Below are positions 40,833 to 50,267 of a stretch of 54,661 nucleotides of DNA, piece after piece. Each line of letters opens with the position of its first letter. The stretch's first letter is position 1. The notes below the pieces were generated by a model. That model searched no databases, was not told the origin of the DNA, and saw only the letters and a program-made list of their open reading frames with translations. Source of the DNA: Thermoanaerobaculum sp. (lineage in GTDB: Bacteria; Acidobacteriota; Thermoanaerobaculia; Multivoradales; UBA5704); NCBI GenBank assembly GCA_021154885.1, contig JAJKHS010000083.1, forward strand, positions 1-54,661, read 5' to 3'. A program made the translations under genes and the position numbers.

Positions 40833-41558
40833 ATGGCCGAGACGACCGCGACCGCCGCCCCCCTCGACAAGTCGGGGCAGACCATCCGCGACATGTTCGC
40901 GGGGGTGGCTCCCCGCTATGACCTGCTCAACCACGTCCTCTCGGCGAGCCTGGACCTGGTCTGGCGCCGGCGGGCGGCGGCGGCCCTGGGCGTCCCCCCC
41001 GGCAGCCCGGTCCTCGACCTGTGCTGCGGCACCGGCGATCAGGCCACCGCCCTGAAGCGCCGGGGAGCGCGGGTGGCGGCGGTGGACTTCTGCGTCCCCA
41101 TGCTGGCGATCGCCCGCAGGAAGTTCGGCCGCTCCGGCGCGCCGCGCCCCGGCGCCCTGGCGGCTGACGCCCTGGCTCTCCCCTTCCCGCTCCGGCATTT
41201 CCAGGGAGCGACCGTCTCCTTCGGCCTGCGCAACGTCGCGGACCTCGACGCCGCCCTGCGCCAGCTCGCCGGCGTGCTCCGCCCGGGCGGCAAGCTGGTG
41301 GTCCTTGAGTTCGCCATCCCCCGCATCCAGCCCTTCAAAGCGCTCTACCTCTTCTACTTCCGCCGGCTGTTGCCGTGGATCGCACGCCTGCTCTCCCACC
41401 GAGCCTCGGCCTACAGCTATCTCCCCAACTCGGTGCTGGAGTTCCCTCAGCGACGGGAGCTTCTGGACCGCATGGCCGCCGCCGGGTTCACAGACCTGGC
41501 ATTCAACGATCTCTCGGGCGGCATCGTCTGTCTCTACCAGGGAAGGATCCCTGCATGA
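40833..41558 (+). CDS. ubiE: demethylmenaquinone / ubiquinone methyltransferase
   Basis: 241 residues from ATG 40833. Class I SAM fold with VRDMF-like opening (IRDMFAGVAPRYDLLNHVLS), motif I LDLCCGTGDQA, and the diagnostic ATVSFGLRNVADLDAAL and PNSVLEFPQRRELLDRM blocks of UbiE/MenG. It methylates the quinone ring in menaquinone (or ubiquinone) synthesis. It overlaps folD by 4 bp (ATGA), opening a four-gene operon. Confidence 0.93.
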   Translation: MAETTATAAPLDKSGQTIRDMFAGVAPRYDLLNHVLSASLDLVWRRRAAAALGVPPGSPVLDLCCGTGDQATALKRRGARVAAVDFCVPMLAIARRKFGRSGAPRPGALAADALALPFPLRHFQGATVSFGLRNVADLDAALRQLAGVLRPGGKLVVLEFAIPRIQPFKALYLFYFRRLLPWIARLLSHRASAYSYLPNSVLEFPQRRELLDRMAAAGFTDLAFNDLSGGIVCLYQGRIPA

Positions 41559-42496
41559 CCCAGATCCTGGACGGCAAGGCCGCCGCCGCCGAGATCCGCG
41601 CCGAGCTGGCGGCCAGCGTGCGCGAGCTGGCCGCGGCCGGGGCCCGTCTGCCGCAGCTCGTGGCCGTGCTGGTGGGCGACAACCCCGCCTCCCAAACCTA
41701 CGTCGGCAGCAAGGTGCGGGGCTGCGCCGAGGTGGGCCTGCTGAGCCGCACCCTGCGCCTGCCCGCCGAGACCTCTGAGGCCGAGCTCCTCGCCCTGGTG
41801 GACGACCTCAACGCCGACGACGCGGTCGACGGCATCCTGGTGCAGCTCCCTCTGCCGGCGCAGATCCACGAGAAGCGCGTCCTCGACCGCATCTCTCCCG
41901 AGAAGGACGTGGACGGCTTCCACCCTGTGAGCGTGGGCCGTCTGTGGCTCGATCAGGAGGGCTTCACCCCCGCCACCCCCACCGGCATCGTCGCCCTGCT
42001 GAAGCGCAGCGGCATCCCCCTCGCCGGCCGTCGCGCCGTGGTGGTGGGGCGCAGCGCCATCGTGGGCAAGCCCATGGCGGGCCTCCTACTGCGGGAGAGC
42101 TGCACGGTGACCGTCTGCCACTCCCGCACCGTCGACCTCGCCGCCGTCACCCGCGAGGCCGACATCCTGGTGGCCGCCATCGGCCGCCCGGCGATGATCG
42201 GGCCGGACCACGTCCGCGATGGCGCGGTGGTGGTGGACGTGGGCATGAGCCGCCTCGCCGACGCCGCCGAGACCGAGCGCCTTTTCCCTGGCGATGCGGA
42301 GCGGCGTGAGCAGGTGGCCCAAAAAGGGTATACCCTGGTGGGCGATGTGGACTTCACCCGCGTGGCCCCGAAGGCCTCTCACATCACGCCCGTCCCGGGC
42401 GGGGTCGGCCCGCTGACTGTGGCCATGGTCCTCTTCAACACCCTGAAAGCCGCCCGGCGTCGCCAGGGCCTCTCCGACCTCCCGATCGCGCCATGA
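41555..42496 (+). CDS. folD: methylenetetrahydrofolate dehydrogenase / cyclohydrolase
   Basis: 313 residues with the FolD signatures: VGDNPASQTYVGSKVRGC (catalytic Tyr and Lys), DGILVQLPLPAQI, and VVVGRSAIVGKPMAGLL with PVPGGVGPLTVAM. It interconverts methylene-, methenyl- and formyl-THF with NADP. It overlaps the preceding ubiE and the following coaE by 4 bp each. Confidence 0.96.
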   Translation: MTQILDGKAAAAEIRAELAASVRELAAAGARLPQLVAVLVGDNPASQTYVGSKVRGCAEVGLLSRTLRLPAETSEAELLALVDDLNADDAVDGILVQLPLPAQIHEKRVLDRISPEKDVDGFHPVSVGRLWLDQEGFTPATPTGIVALLKRSGIPLAGRRAVVVGRSAIVGKPMAGLLLRESCTVTVCHSRTVDLAAVTREADILVAAIGRPAMIGPDHVRDGAVVVDVGMSRLADAAETERLFPGDAERREQVAQKGYTLVGDVDFTRVAPKASHITPVPGGVGPLTVAMVLFNTLKAARRRQGLSDLPIAP

Positions 42497-43098
42497 GCTC
42501 CCGCGCCCTCCGCGTCGGCCTGACCGGCGGCCTCGCCAGCGGCAAGTCTACCGTGGCCGGCTGGCTGCGCGAGACGGGCTTCCAGGTGGTGGACGCCGAC
42601 CGTCTGGTCGCCGAGCTTCATCAACCGGGCGGCGAAGGGGCGGCGGCCGTGCGCGCCCTCTTCGGACCCGAGATGCTCAACGAGCGGGGTGGCGTGGACC
42701 ACACCAAGGTCGCGGCCCGCGTCTTCAAGGACCCCCAGGCGCGCTTCGCCCTCGAGTCCGCCGTCCACCCCCTGGTGCGCAAGAAGTTCGAGGAGCTGGC
42801 CGCCAAGGCGATGGACGTCATCATCCTCGAAGCCACCCTGCTGGTGGAGGCGGGCTACGCTCCGGGGTTCGACCTCATCGTCACCGTCGAGGCCCCCTGC
42901 GAGCAGCGCTTCCACCGTGCCGTCGCCCGCGGCATGGACTCCGACTCCGCCCGCGGCCGGCTCCTCGCCCAAGGCGACGGCGACCAGCGCCGCTGCGCGG
43001 CCCACCGCATCCTCGACAACTCCGGCGATCTCGAGCACCTGCGGCGGCAAGCGGACGAGCTGATGGTGGAGCTGCGGCGGCTGGCCGCCGAGCGTTGA
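42493..43098 (+). CDS. coaE: dephospho-CoA kinase
   Basis: 201 residues. P-loop GLTGGLASGKST, the DADRLVAELHQPG segment that binds dephospho-CoA, and the lid region with RMDSDSARGRL-like text identify CoaE. It performs the last step of CoA synthesis. ATG overlaps the stop of folD. Confidence 0.95.
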   Translation: MSSRALRVGLTGGLASGKSTVAGWLRETGFQVVDADRLVAELHQPGGEGAAAVRALFGPEMLNERGGVDHTKVAARVFKDPQARFALESAVHPLVRKKFEELAAKAMDVIILEATLLVEAGYAPGFDLIVTVEAPCEQRFHRAVARGMDSDSARGRLLAQGDGDQRRCAAHRILDNSGDLEHLRRQADELMVELRRLAAER

Positions 43099-43649
43099 GG
43101 CCCTTCGTCCTCGTCACCGGCAACCTCGGCAAGATCGCCGAGGCCCGGCTCGCGCTGGGCGGCGACGTGGAGACCGTCCTGCTCGACCTCCCCGAGATCC
43201 AGTCCCTCGACTACCTGGAGGTGGTCCGCTCCAAGGCGGACGAAGCGTGGCGGCAGGTCGGCCGGCCGCTGATCGTCGAGGAGGCGGGCCTCGACCTCGC
43301 CGCCCTGAACGGCTTTCCCGGCCCCCTGATCAAGTGGATGCTCAAAGCCGTGGGCGCCGAGGGGCTCGCCCGTACCGCCATCTCCCTGGGAGAGGTCCGC
43401 GCCGTCGCCCGCTGCTTCCTCCTCTATAAGGATAGGGACCAGGAGATCGTCGCCGAAGGGAGGACCGACGGCACCCTCGTCCTCCCCGGCCGCGGCACCC
43501 ACGGCTTCGGCTGGGACCCCGTCTTCCTCCCCGACGGCTCCACCCACACCTGCGCCGAGCTCACCGGCCACGAGAAGGATGCCGTCAGCCACCGGGGAAA
43601 GGCATGGCGAGAGATGGTGAGGCGGCTGGGGCGTGCTCCGTCAGCCTAA
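43095..43649 (+). CDS. rdgB: XTP/dITP diphosphatase (HAM1/ITPA family)
   Basis: 184 residues, TTG start overlapping the stop of coaE (TTGA). TGNLGKIAEA is the substrate-binding start, VEEAGLDLAALNGFPGPLIK the metal-binding Glu/Asp block, and GFGWDPVFLP the base-recognition motif. The FPGPLIKWML text is nearer to eukaryotic/archaeal ITPA (PGPYIKWF) than to the E. coli RdgB version (PGxYSAR). It hydrolyses deaminated purine triphosphates. It converges with argF, overlapping by 4 bp. Confidence 0.93.
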   Translation: MRPFVLVTGNLGKIAEARLALGGDVETVLLDLPEIQSLDYLEVVRSKADEAWRQVGRPLIVEEAGLDLAALNGFPGPLIKWMLKAVGAEGLARTAISLGEVRAVARCFLLYKDRDQEIVAEGRTDGTLVLPGRGTHGFGWDPVFLPDGSTHTCAELTGHEKDAVSHRGKAWREMVRRLGRAPSA

Positions 43650-44581
43650 ATCCCCACCCCCGCCATCAGCCACAGCAGGATCGCCTTCTGCACGTGCAGG
43701 CGGTTCTCGGCTTCGTCGAAGATGCGGCTCTGCGGACCGTCCGCCACTTCGGCGGCCACCTCTTCGCCACGGTGGGCGGGGAGACAGTGGAGGAAGACGG
43801 CCTCCGGCTTCGCCTGGGCCATCAGGGCGCTATCCACGATGTAGCCGTGGAAGTCCTTCAGCCGCTTCTGCGCCTCCGCCTCCTGTCCCATCGACGCCCA
43901 GACGTCCGTGTAGACGGCCGAGGCGCCGGCGACGGCCTCCCTGGGATCGTTGGTCAGCGTGATCTTCGTGCCCGCTTCGTTCGCATCCTCAAAGGCGAGG
44001 CCGGCGTATTGGGCCTTCACCTCGTAGCCCGGAGGCGAGGCCACGGCGATGTCCATCCCCACCTTGGGGGCACCGAAGAGCAGCGAGTGGGCCATGTTGT
44101 TGCCATCGCCCACGTAGGCGATCTTCCGGCCGTGCAGGCGCTCGATACCGCCGAAGACTTCGGAGAGTGTGAAGTAGTCGGTCAGCCCCTGGCAGGGGTG
44201 GAGGTCGTCGGTGAGACCGTTGATCACCGGCACGGAGCCGTACTTCGCGAGGTCGGTCACCGTCTGGTGGGCGAAGGTGCGGGCCATGATGCCGTCGACA
44301 TAGCGAGAGAGGACCCGGGCCGTGTCCGCGATCGGCTCGCCGCGGCCGAGCTGGATGTCGCGGCTCGAAAGGAACAGGCCCTGGCCTCCCATCTGGGCCA
44401 TGCCCACCTCGAAGCTGACGCGGGTGCGGGTCGACGACTTCTCGAAAATCATCGCCAGCGTCCTGCGGTGCAGGTGGCTCTCGTACTGCTGCGGATTCGC
44501 CTTGACGTCCGCGGCCAGCCGGAAAAGGCCGGCGACCTCGGCGGCCGTCAGGTCGTGGATCGAGATCAGGTGACGGGACAT
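43646..44581 (-). CDS. argF: ornithine carbamoyltransferase
   Basis: 311 residues. Carbamoyl-phosphate motif SSTRTR, then HPCQGLTDY and the ornithine-site HCLPAHRGEEV are all present. It makes (or, catabolically, splits) citrulline. Just upstream lies arginine deiminase (28-bp gap), so here it could run in the catabolic direction as in the arginine deiminase pathway (arcB role), though carbamate kinase is not seen in the window. Confidence 0.95.
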   Translation of the reverse strand: MSRHLISIHDLTAAEVAGLFRLAADVKANPQQYESHLHRRTLAMIFEKSSTRTRVSFEVGMAQMGGQGLFLSSRDIQLGRGEPIADTARVLSRYVDGIMARTFAHQTVTDLAKYGSVPVINGLTDDLHPCQGLTDYFTLSEVFGGIERLHGRKIAYVGDGNNMAHSLLFGAPKVGMDIAVASPPGYEVKAQYAGLAFEDANEAGTKITLTNDPREAVAGASAVYTDVWASMGQEAEAQKRLKDFHGYIVDSALMAQAKPEAVFLHCLPAHRGEEVAAEVADGPQSRIFDEAENRLHVQKAILLWLMAGVGI

Positions 44582-44609
44582 GGAATCTCCTCGCAGGAAA
44601 GCGAAGCGG

Positions 44610-45887
44610 TCAGAGGGAGTCCCTTTCGAGCGGCATGGTCATGCAGCGCGGACCGCCGCGGGCGCGGGACAGCTCGTTGGAGTACAGCGCGATGGCCGCG
44701 GGGCCGCCCCCCAGCAGGTCGTGCTTGCCGGAGAGCACCTCGTCCTCGAAGAGAATCCGCCACCCCCGCCGCGCCAGCTCCTCCAGGGTCTTGCGGTTGC
44801 GCCGGTAGAGGAGGATCAGACCCGGGGCCAGGGCGAAGGCGTTGGCGCCGTCCGTCCACTGCTCGCGCTCCTGGTCGATCGCCTCGTCGGGGCCGCCGCA
44901 GGGCGCCACGTCCAGCTCCAGCCCCAGCTCTTTCAGCACTTCGAGCAGCGAGCTGCGCAGCGTGAAGGTCAGGTTTTTGGCGAGGAGGTCGATCGAGTAG
45001 ACGTGGGCTGACTCGGGGCCACCGGGCTGGATCACCGGCACGTGGGCCAGGCAGAGGTTGCGGTCGATGAGGGTGAAGACCGTGTCCAGATGCATGTACG
45101 AGCGCTTGCGCGGCAACTCGACCATGATGAGGTGGCGGAAGGAGGTCTCCACCCGCCGCAGGTAGCCGGCCAGCACCTCGATCCCCCGGCGGTTGGTGCG
45201 CTCGGAGAGGCCCACGAGGAGGATCTCGGGGCTCACCACGAGGATGTCGCCCCCCTCCAGGCTCGGATAGGGGAAGTACGGGTTGTGCTGCGGCGCGCCG
45301 GTGGGGGGCACGTCGATCTCGTAGAGCGTCCCATGGCCCGCAAGCGCCGGGTGACGTTCGAACAGGGTGCGGGAGAGGAGCGGCTCGCGCTCCCGCGCCG
45401 AGGTCGCCATGGAGGAGATGACGACGCCGGTGCCCATCACCACCTGCGGATCGCGCATGAAGAAGTAGTTGGGCACCGGGTAGAGGTCGAAGAAGACCTT
45501 GCGGCCGGCGTCCGAGGCCTCGGGGGGAGTCCGGATCCCCTCCACCAGGGCGGTGGCCAGCTCCTTCGGCGGCAGATCCTGAAGGCGGCGCACGACGTGG
45601 AACGGCGCGCCGTACTCAGTCTCCAGCTCGTCGAGCAACCGCTTGCGGGCCTCCTCATCGCCCAGGACGTCCGCCAGCAGGTCCTGCGCGTCCAGCACCT
45701 CGACTCCGGCCGCCTCGATGACGCGGCGGAAGCCGTCGTGCTCCTCGCGCCCCTCGTCGCCGTCCAGGATGTCGTCGAAGAGCAGGCTCTCCATCATGGA
45801 GGGCACCATCCAGTCGATCTCGCGCCCGGGTCGGTGGATCAGGACGCGCCGCAGGCGCCCGATTTCTGAATCGACTCTGATCGGCAT
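44610..45887 (-). CDS. arcA: arginine deiminase
   Basis: 425 residues. Catalytic Cys415 in GGPRCMTMPL, Asp/Glu/His set in FMRDPQ, LEGGDILV and YMHLDTVFTLID. It converts arginine to citrulline and ammonia; paired with ornithine carbamoyltransferase this gives ATP via carbamoyl phosphate and protects against acid. The start ATG at 45887 faces the CHAT gene across 140 bp. Confidence 0.94.
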   Translation of the reverse strand: MPIRVDSEIGRLRRVLIHRPGREIDWMVPSMMESLLFDDILDGDEGREEHDGFRRVIEAAGVEVLDAQDLLADVLGDEEARKRLLDELETEYGAPFHVVRRLQDLPPKELATALVEGIRTPPEASDAGRKVFFDLYPVPNYFFMRDPQVVMGTGVVISSMATSAREREPLLSRTLFERHPALAGHGTLYEIDVPPTGAPQHNPYFPYPSLEGGDILVVSPEILLVGLSERTNRRGIEVLAGYLRRVETSFRHLIMVELPRKRSYMHLDTVFTLIDRNLCLAHVPVIQPGGPESAHVYSIDLLAKNLTFTLRSSLLEVLKELGLELDVAPCGGPDEAIDQEREQWTDGANAFALAPGLILLYRRNRKTLEELARRGWRILFEDEVLSGKHDLLGGGPAAIALYSNELSRARGGPRCMTMPLERDSL

Positions 45888-46027
45888 GCTGGACCTCAGG
45901 GAACGTGCGCGCGCCCGTGGCGTGGGCGGCGGCGCATTGTAGCACCCCTGCGATTTCGTCTGGACAACCGCGCCTTTACGAACCGTGAAGAGAGGCTTAG
46001 ACTCCGTCCACTCAGGCTTGGAACCCT

Positions 46028-49000
46028 ATGCGTCGCTGTCAACGTCGGGCGGATCTCGTCGTACTGGTCTTCGCGCTGGCAGCGGCCGGCATGGGTACGC
46101 TGGCGTCTCCGGACCCGCTCCAACTCTCCCCCGGAACGGCACGGGAGCGGGCCTTCGCCGCCGGCGACTCCCAGGTCTTCAATGCCGAGCTCGCCGCCAG
46201 CCGGTCATACCTGCTGGCCGTCGAGCAGCGGGGAATCCACTTGGTCGTCGACGTGCGCGGGGCGGACGGCGCGAGCCTCGCCGCAATCGATTCCCCTCTG
46301 GATCGCTGGGGGATCGAAGCCGTTCTCCTCCGACCCGCCTCGGCTGGCTCTTATCAGATCGAGGTACGGGCCGGGACGAAGGGCGTGGGACCTGGGCGTT
46401 GTGAGATCCGTCTGGAGGAGATGACGGAATCCAGCCGGGAGAGGATCACCGCCCTGGCCGCGATGACGGAGGCGGGCACGATCCTGCGCCGCGAGCCCAC
46501 GGGCAGCCTCGACAAGGTCCTGGCGGCCTTGCAGGAAGCGCGCGGTCACTTCCAGGCCGCCGGAGACCGGCCGGGCGAGGCCGAAGCGGTCGCCGCCCTC
46601 GCCGCCGTCACCCATCGTCTTGGGAAGCAGAGCCAGGCCGTAAATCTCTATCGCGAGGCGGTCTCGAGCTGGCAGGAGCTGAGCCGGCCCGAGCGCGAGA
46701 TGGTGGCCTGGAACGATCTCGGGCTCACTCTCTGGGAGAGGAGCGAGCTGCCCGCTGCCGACGAGGCTCTCGCCCGCGCCCTCGATTTCGCGCATCGCCT
46801 GGGTCTTCCCTACTACGAGGCCGTCGTGCGCAGCAATCAGTGCCTGGTCCTCCATTCCCGGAGCGGCGTCCAGCCGGCGCTCGCCTGTTACCGGGAGGCC
46901 CTGGCGCTTTTCCACCAGCTCGGCGAGAGGAAGGACGAGGCCGCGGTGCTCAACAACCTCGGCTTCGCGTCGTTCAGCCTGGGCGAGCCGCAGCCAGCCG
47001 AGGAGAGTTACCGGCAGGCGCTGGAGATCCGCAGGGCGATCGGCGACCGGGCCGGCGAGGCCCAGGCGCTCAACAACCTCGCCGTCCTCTATCGCAGCCT
47101 GGGTGAGATCGACGAAGCGCTCAAGGCCTATGGCGAAGCCCGGGAGATCCTCGCCACTCTGGACGACCGCCGTCAGGAGGCCACCACCCTGAACAACCTG
47201 GGGGTCGCCTACATGGCACTCGGCGAGGCGGAGCGGTCCCGGCTCTATCTGACCCAGGCCCTGGCGCTCCGCCGGACGGTCGAGGACCGGCGGGGCGAGA
47301 TCGTGACCCTCAACAACCTTGGCCGGCTGGAGAGCCGGAGCGGCGCGGCCGACAAGGCGATCTCTTTCCACAGCCAGGCCCTCGAGGTCGCCCGCGCCAC
47401 TTCCGACACGCGCAACGAGGGGATCAGCCGCAGCTATCTCGGCGAGGCCATGGTAGGGGTCGGCCGCTCCGCCGAGGCGCTCGCCGAGCTCGACAAGGCC
47501 CTGGCACTGCAGCGCCAGACCGGAGACCGCCCCAACGAGGCGACCACCCTGGGACACAAGGGCGAGGCTCTGGCCGCCAGCGGCCAAGCCGCGGAGGCCT
47601 TGCCGCTCTTCGAGCAGGCCCTCCTCGGTTTGCGCGCCGCCGGCGATCGCATCAATGAGGCCGCGACCCTCTTCACGCGGGCCCGCACTCTGCGGGACCG
47701 GGGGGAGCTCGGTGATCTCGAAAATGCGGCAAGCGACGCCGAAGCCGCCATCGCAGCCCTCGAATCGCTCCGCACGCGCCTGGGCAACCCTGAGCTGCGC
47801 GCCGCCTTTCTCGGCTCCCGCAGCAAAGTCTACGAGCTCCGCGTCGACGTCCTGATGCGCCTCGCCGCCGCCCATCCCGGCCAGGGTTTCGATCGAGCTG
47901 CCTTCGAAGCGAGCGAGGAGGCGCGCGCCCGCTCGCTCCTCGACGTGCTGCGCGAGAGCGGTGCCGCGATCCGGTCCGGCATCGATCCAACACTCGCGGC
48001 GCGGCAACGCGATCTCGAACGCCGCCTGGCCCTGAAAGCGGATCGCCGGCAGCTCCTCCTCGGCCGTGGCAAGGGAGATCAGGCGGAGAGCAAGACCCTG
48101 GAGATCGAAAGCGAGCAGATCCGGGCCGAGCTCGACAATCTCGACGCCGAGATCCGGCGGAAAAATCCGCGCTACGCCGACCTCACTCATCCCGAGGCCG
48201 CGCGCACCGGGGAGATCCAGGCGCTTCTCGACTCCGGCACGCTCCTTCTCGAATATTCCCTCGGACGCGAGCGTGGCTATCTCTGGGCGGTCGATGCGAA
48301 GGGGCTGCGCTCCTTCATCCTCCCCGGTCGGGAGAAGATCGAGAGCGCGGCCCGCGCCTTCCATCAAGCCGTCAGCACGCCGGGGGGCGGCGACAACCGG
48401 TCGCGGATCGGGCGGACGCTCAGCCGGATGCTCCTCAAACCCGTGGCCGGCGAGCTCGGGGATCGCCGTCTGGCGATCGTCCCCGACGGAGCCCTGGGAT
48501 ACATCCCCTTCGACGTGCTCCCCGAACCCGGACAGTCGAATCCCATCCTGGCACGGCATGAGGTGGTCGAGCTGCCGTCGGCCTCCGTGCTCGCAGCCGA
48601 GCGACGGGAGCTCGCCCGGAGGCTGCCGGCCGGCAAGCTCGCCATCGTGCTCGCCGATCCGGTCTTCCAGCCGGACGATCCCCGCGTCGCACGGAGCCCC
48701 CAGAAGGTCCCGGCCGCGGCTCCCACGGCGAGCGACCAGCGGAGCGGCGGCTCGGGCTCCCTCCTTCTGAGCCGCCTCCGCTTCTCCCGCCAGGAAGCGC
48801 AGGTGATCGCCTCCCTGGCTCCGCCGGGCGCGGTCACCACCCGGCTCGACTTTGCGGCCGATCGCGACCTCGTCCTTTCCGGAGGCCTGCGCGACTTCCG
48901 CTACATCCACTTCGCCACCCACGGCGTCTTCGACGCGGAGCGGCCGGAGCTCTCGGGCCTTGCCCTCTCCCGTGTCGATGCGGCCGGCAAGCCACGGGAA

Positions 49001-49345
49001 GGATTCCTCCGCCTGCGCGACGTCTACGACCTCGACCTTGCGGCCGACCTCGTGGTGCTCTCCGGCTGCCAGACGGCCCTGGGCAAGGAGATCCGCGGCG
49101 AAGGGCTCCTCGGGCTCACCCGCGGCTTCCTCTACGCGGGAGCGCCGCGGGTGGTGGCGAGCCTGTGGTGGATCGACGACCGGGCGACGGCCGCGCTCAT
49201 GTCGGCGTTCTACCGCGGCCTGTGGAGCGAAGGCCTGCGCCCCGCCGCTGCGCTGCGCAAGGCCCGCCTGTCTCTCGCGCGCCAGCATCGTTTCCGCGAT
49301 CCGTCCTACTGGGGAGCCTTCGTCCTCCAGGGGGATTGGCGATGA
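46028..49345 (+). CDS. TPR-CHAT protein (caspase-like peptidase with TPR array)
   Basis: 1105 residues. A signal-like N-terminal hydrophobic stretch (VVLVFALAAAGMGTLA) is followed by a beta domain to about 135 (LVVDVRGADGASLAAIDSPL). A long TPR array follows, with repeated ALNNLGVAYMALGE-type units from about 180 to 570, then a CHAT domain (about 820-1105) with the dyad His965 (HFATHG) and Cys1014 (VLSGCQTALG), both present. CHAT proteases are caspase relatives; TPR-CHAT proteins include effectors activated by partner binding. Two small genes follow on the same strand, and a sigma/anti-sigma pair converges. The substrate is unknown. Confidence 0.9.
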   Translation: MRRCQRRADLVVLVFALAAAGMGTLASPDPLQLSPGTARERAFAAGDSQVFNAELAASRSYLLAVEQRGIHLVVDVRGADGASLAAIDSPLDRWGIEAVLLRPASAGSYQIEVRAGTKGVGPGRCEIRLEEMTESSRERITALAAMTEAGTILRREPTGSLDKVLAALQEARGHFQAAGDRPGEAEAVAALAAVTHRLGKQSQAVNLYREAVSSWQELSRPEREMVAWNDLGLTLWERSELPAADEALARALDFAHRLGLPYYEAVVRSNQCLVLHSRSGVQPALACYREALALFHQLGERKDEAAVLNNLGFASFSLGEPQPAEESYRQALEIRRAIGDRAGEAQALNNLAVLYRSLGEIDEALKAYGEAREILATLDDRRQEATTLNNLGVAYMALGEAERSRLYLTQALALRRTVEDRRGEIVTLNNLGRLESRSGAADKAISFHSQALEVARATSDTRNEGISRSYLGEAMVGVGRSAEALAELDKALALQRQTGDRPNEATTLGHKGEALAASGQAAEALPLFEQALLGLRAAGDRINEAATLFTRARTLRDRGELGDLENAASDAEAAIAALESLRTRLGNPELRAAFLGSRSKVYELRVDVLMRLAAAHPGQGFDRAAFEASEEARARSLLDVLRESGAAIRSGIDPTLAARQRDLERRLALKADRRQLLLGRGKGDQAESKTLEIESEQIRAELDNLDAEIRRKNPRYADLTHPEAARTGEIQALLDSGTLLLEYSLGRERGYLWAVDAKGLRSFILPGREKIESAARAFHQAVSTPGGGDNRSRIGRTLSRMLLKPVAGELGDRRLAIVPDGALGYIPFDVLPEPGQSNPILARHEVVELPSASVLAAERRELARRLPAGKLAIVLADPVFQPDDPRVARSPQKVPAAAPTASDQRSGGSGSLLLSRLRFSRQEAQVIASLAPPGAVTTRLDFAADRDLVLSGGLRDFRYIHFATHGVFDAERPELSGLALSRVDAAGKPREGFLRLRDVYDLDLAADLVVLSGCQTALGKEIRGEGLLGLTRGFLYAGAPRVVASLWWIDDRATAALMSAFYRGLWSEGLRPAAALRKARLSLARQHRFRDPSYWGAFVLQGDWR

Positions 49346-49442
49346 GGGAGACCCTCTGGGAAGCCGGAAAAATTTGGGACTCTTGTCGCTCCGCGCTCAC
49401 TCTACTCTCGAATGTTCCCTTCATGACAAGGAGAAACAGATC

Positions 49443-49742
49443 ATGCCCTACGAGGACTACACAAAGGAATGGACAGTCATCATGAACGGCGAAAGCTCAC
49501 TGTGCAAAGAAGGTCAGAAGGTCGAAATTCTCGGATTGCCTACAGAAGTTAATATAAGCTGCGGTGACGAAAACTTCTATGGAATTGGGAGGTATGACAA
49601 AGACACCAATACGATCAAAGGAATGAACGACGAGTACGAGATCCATATGGTGTTATGTATTAAGCTCATACCGAAGACGGAGAGCCTAATCGCGGGATCC
49701 TGGACTGCCGAAGATCAAGGGCCCTGGCCTGGCGACGGCTAG
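49443..49742 (+). CDS. small protein downstream of TPR-CHAT, unknown
   Basis: 99 residues. The start is fixed by AAGGAG 9 nt before ATG (AAGGAGAAACAGATCATG). GC is clearly lower than in the neighbours (many ATA, TTA, AAT codons), suggesting recent arrival. No signal peptide or membrane helix; Cys at 21, 40 and 72; beta-rich look (WTVIMNGESSLCKEGQKVEI). It ends before a good terminator. Position suggests a partner or substrate of the CHAT protein, by inference only. Confidence 0.6.
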   Translation: MPYEDYTKEWTVIMNGESSLCKEGQKVEILGLPTEVNISCGDENFYGIGRYDKDTNTIKGMNDEYEIHMVLCIKLIPKTESLIAGSWTAEDQGPWPGDG

Positions 49743-49773
49743 GGGCCCCTCCGCCCTCGTCTCTCCCTCCCTG

Positions 49774-49819
49774 TTGGGGCGGCTCGGCAAGCGACAGCCG
49801 GCCGCCCCAAAAAATTTTT
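49774..49819 (+). terminator. Rho-independent terminator
   Basis: Arms TTGGGGCGGC (49774-49783) and GCCGCCCCAA (49801-49810), with an inner CGGC/GCCG extension, then A6T5 (49809-49819). Strong GC stem plus T run, placed 31 bp after the 99-residue gene. Confidence 0.65.
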
Positions 49820-49904
49820 GGAACAAACCGCGCCGGCGCCTCACTACCGGGATATGCCGGGCCGCAATGAGGCGGACCGGAAACCCATCCGGAAGGAGCA
49901 GATC

Positions 49905-50240
49905 ATGCCGCAATCCGCTCAGGCAGTCGAGGCCAAGGCCAAGGTCATCTCATATCTTGGCAGCAAGGTGGTGAAGCTCACCTTCGCCGCATCCACGATG
50001 AGCTCGCAGACGAAGACCGCCTCGTTCGACGCTCCGTCAGGAACGCAGGTTGCCACCATCGCTCTGCAGGACTTCGATCTGAAGTACACGAACACTCAAC
50101 AGTTCGGCTTCGGAGAGCTCGCGATCTCCCTGAGCACCTCGAACACGCAGGCGTCTTGCACCGCGACTCTCCGCGACAACAACGTCAACAAGCGGGAGTG
50201 GCAAGGTACAGTGAGTGGGCTCGTGACGTTCTTCGGATAG
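49905..50240 (+). CDS. small beta-rich protein, second gene after TPR-CHAT
   Basis: 111 residues from ATG 49905, with AAGGAGCAGATCATGCCG closely repeating the ribosome-binding region of the 99-residue gene (AAGGAGAAACAGATCATGCC). Ser/Thr-rich, mostly beta (VVKLTFAASTMSSQTKTASF; FGFGELAISLSTSNTQASCT). No signal peptide. The sequence does not resemble the 99-residue protein. The family is not recognised; the shared start region suggests both are expressed in the same way. Confidence 0.6.
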   Translation: MPQSAQAVEAKAKVISYLGSKVVKLTFAASTMSSQTKTASFDAPSGTQVATIALQDFDLKYTNTQQFGFGELAISLSTSNTQASCTATLRDNNVNKREWQGTVSGLVTFFG

Positions 50241-50267
50241 ATCGGTAACCTTAGAAGCCGAAGCAAG

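Noticed and set aside
46205-49288. A 1027-codon open frame antisense to the TPR-CHAT gene
   Set aside because: Composition is that of a shadow frame, while the plus strand has clear TPR and CHAT motifs.
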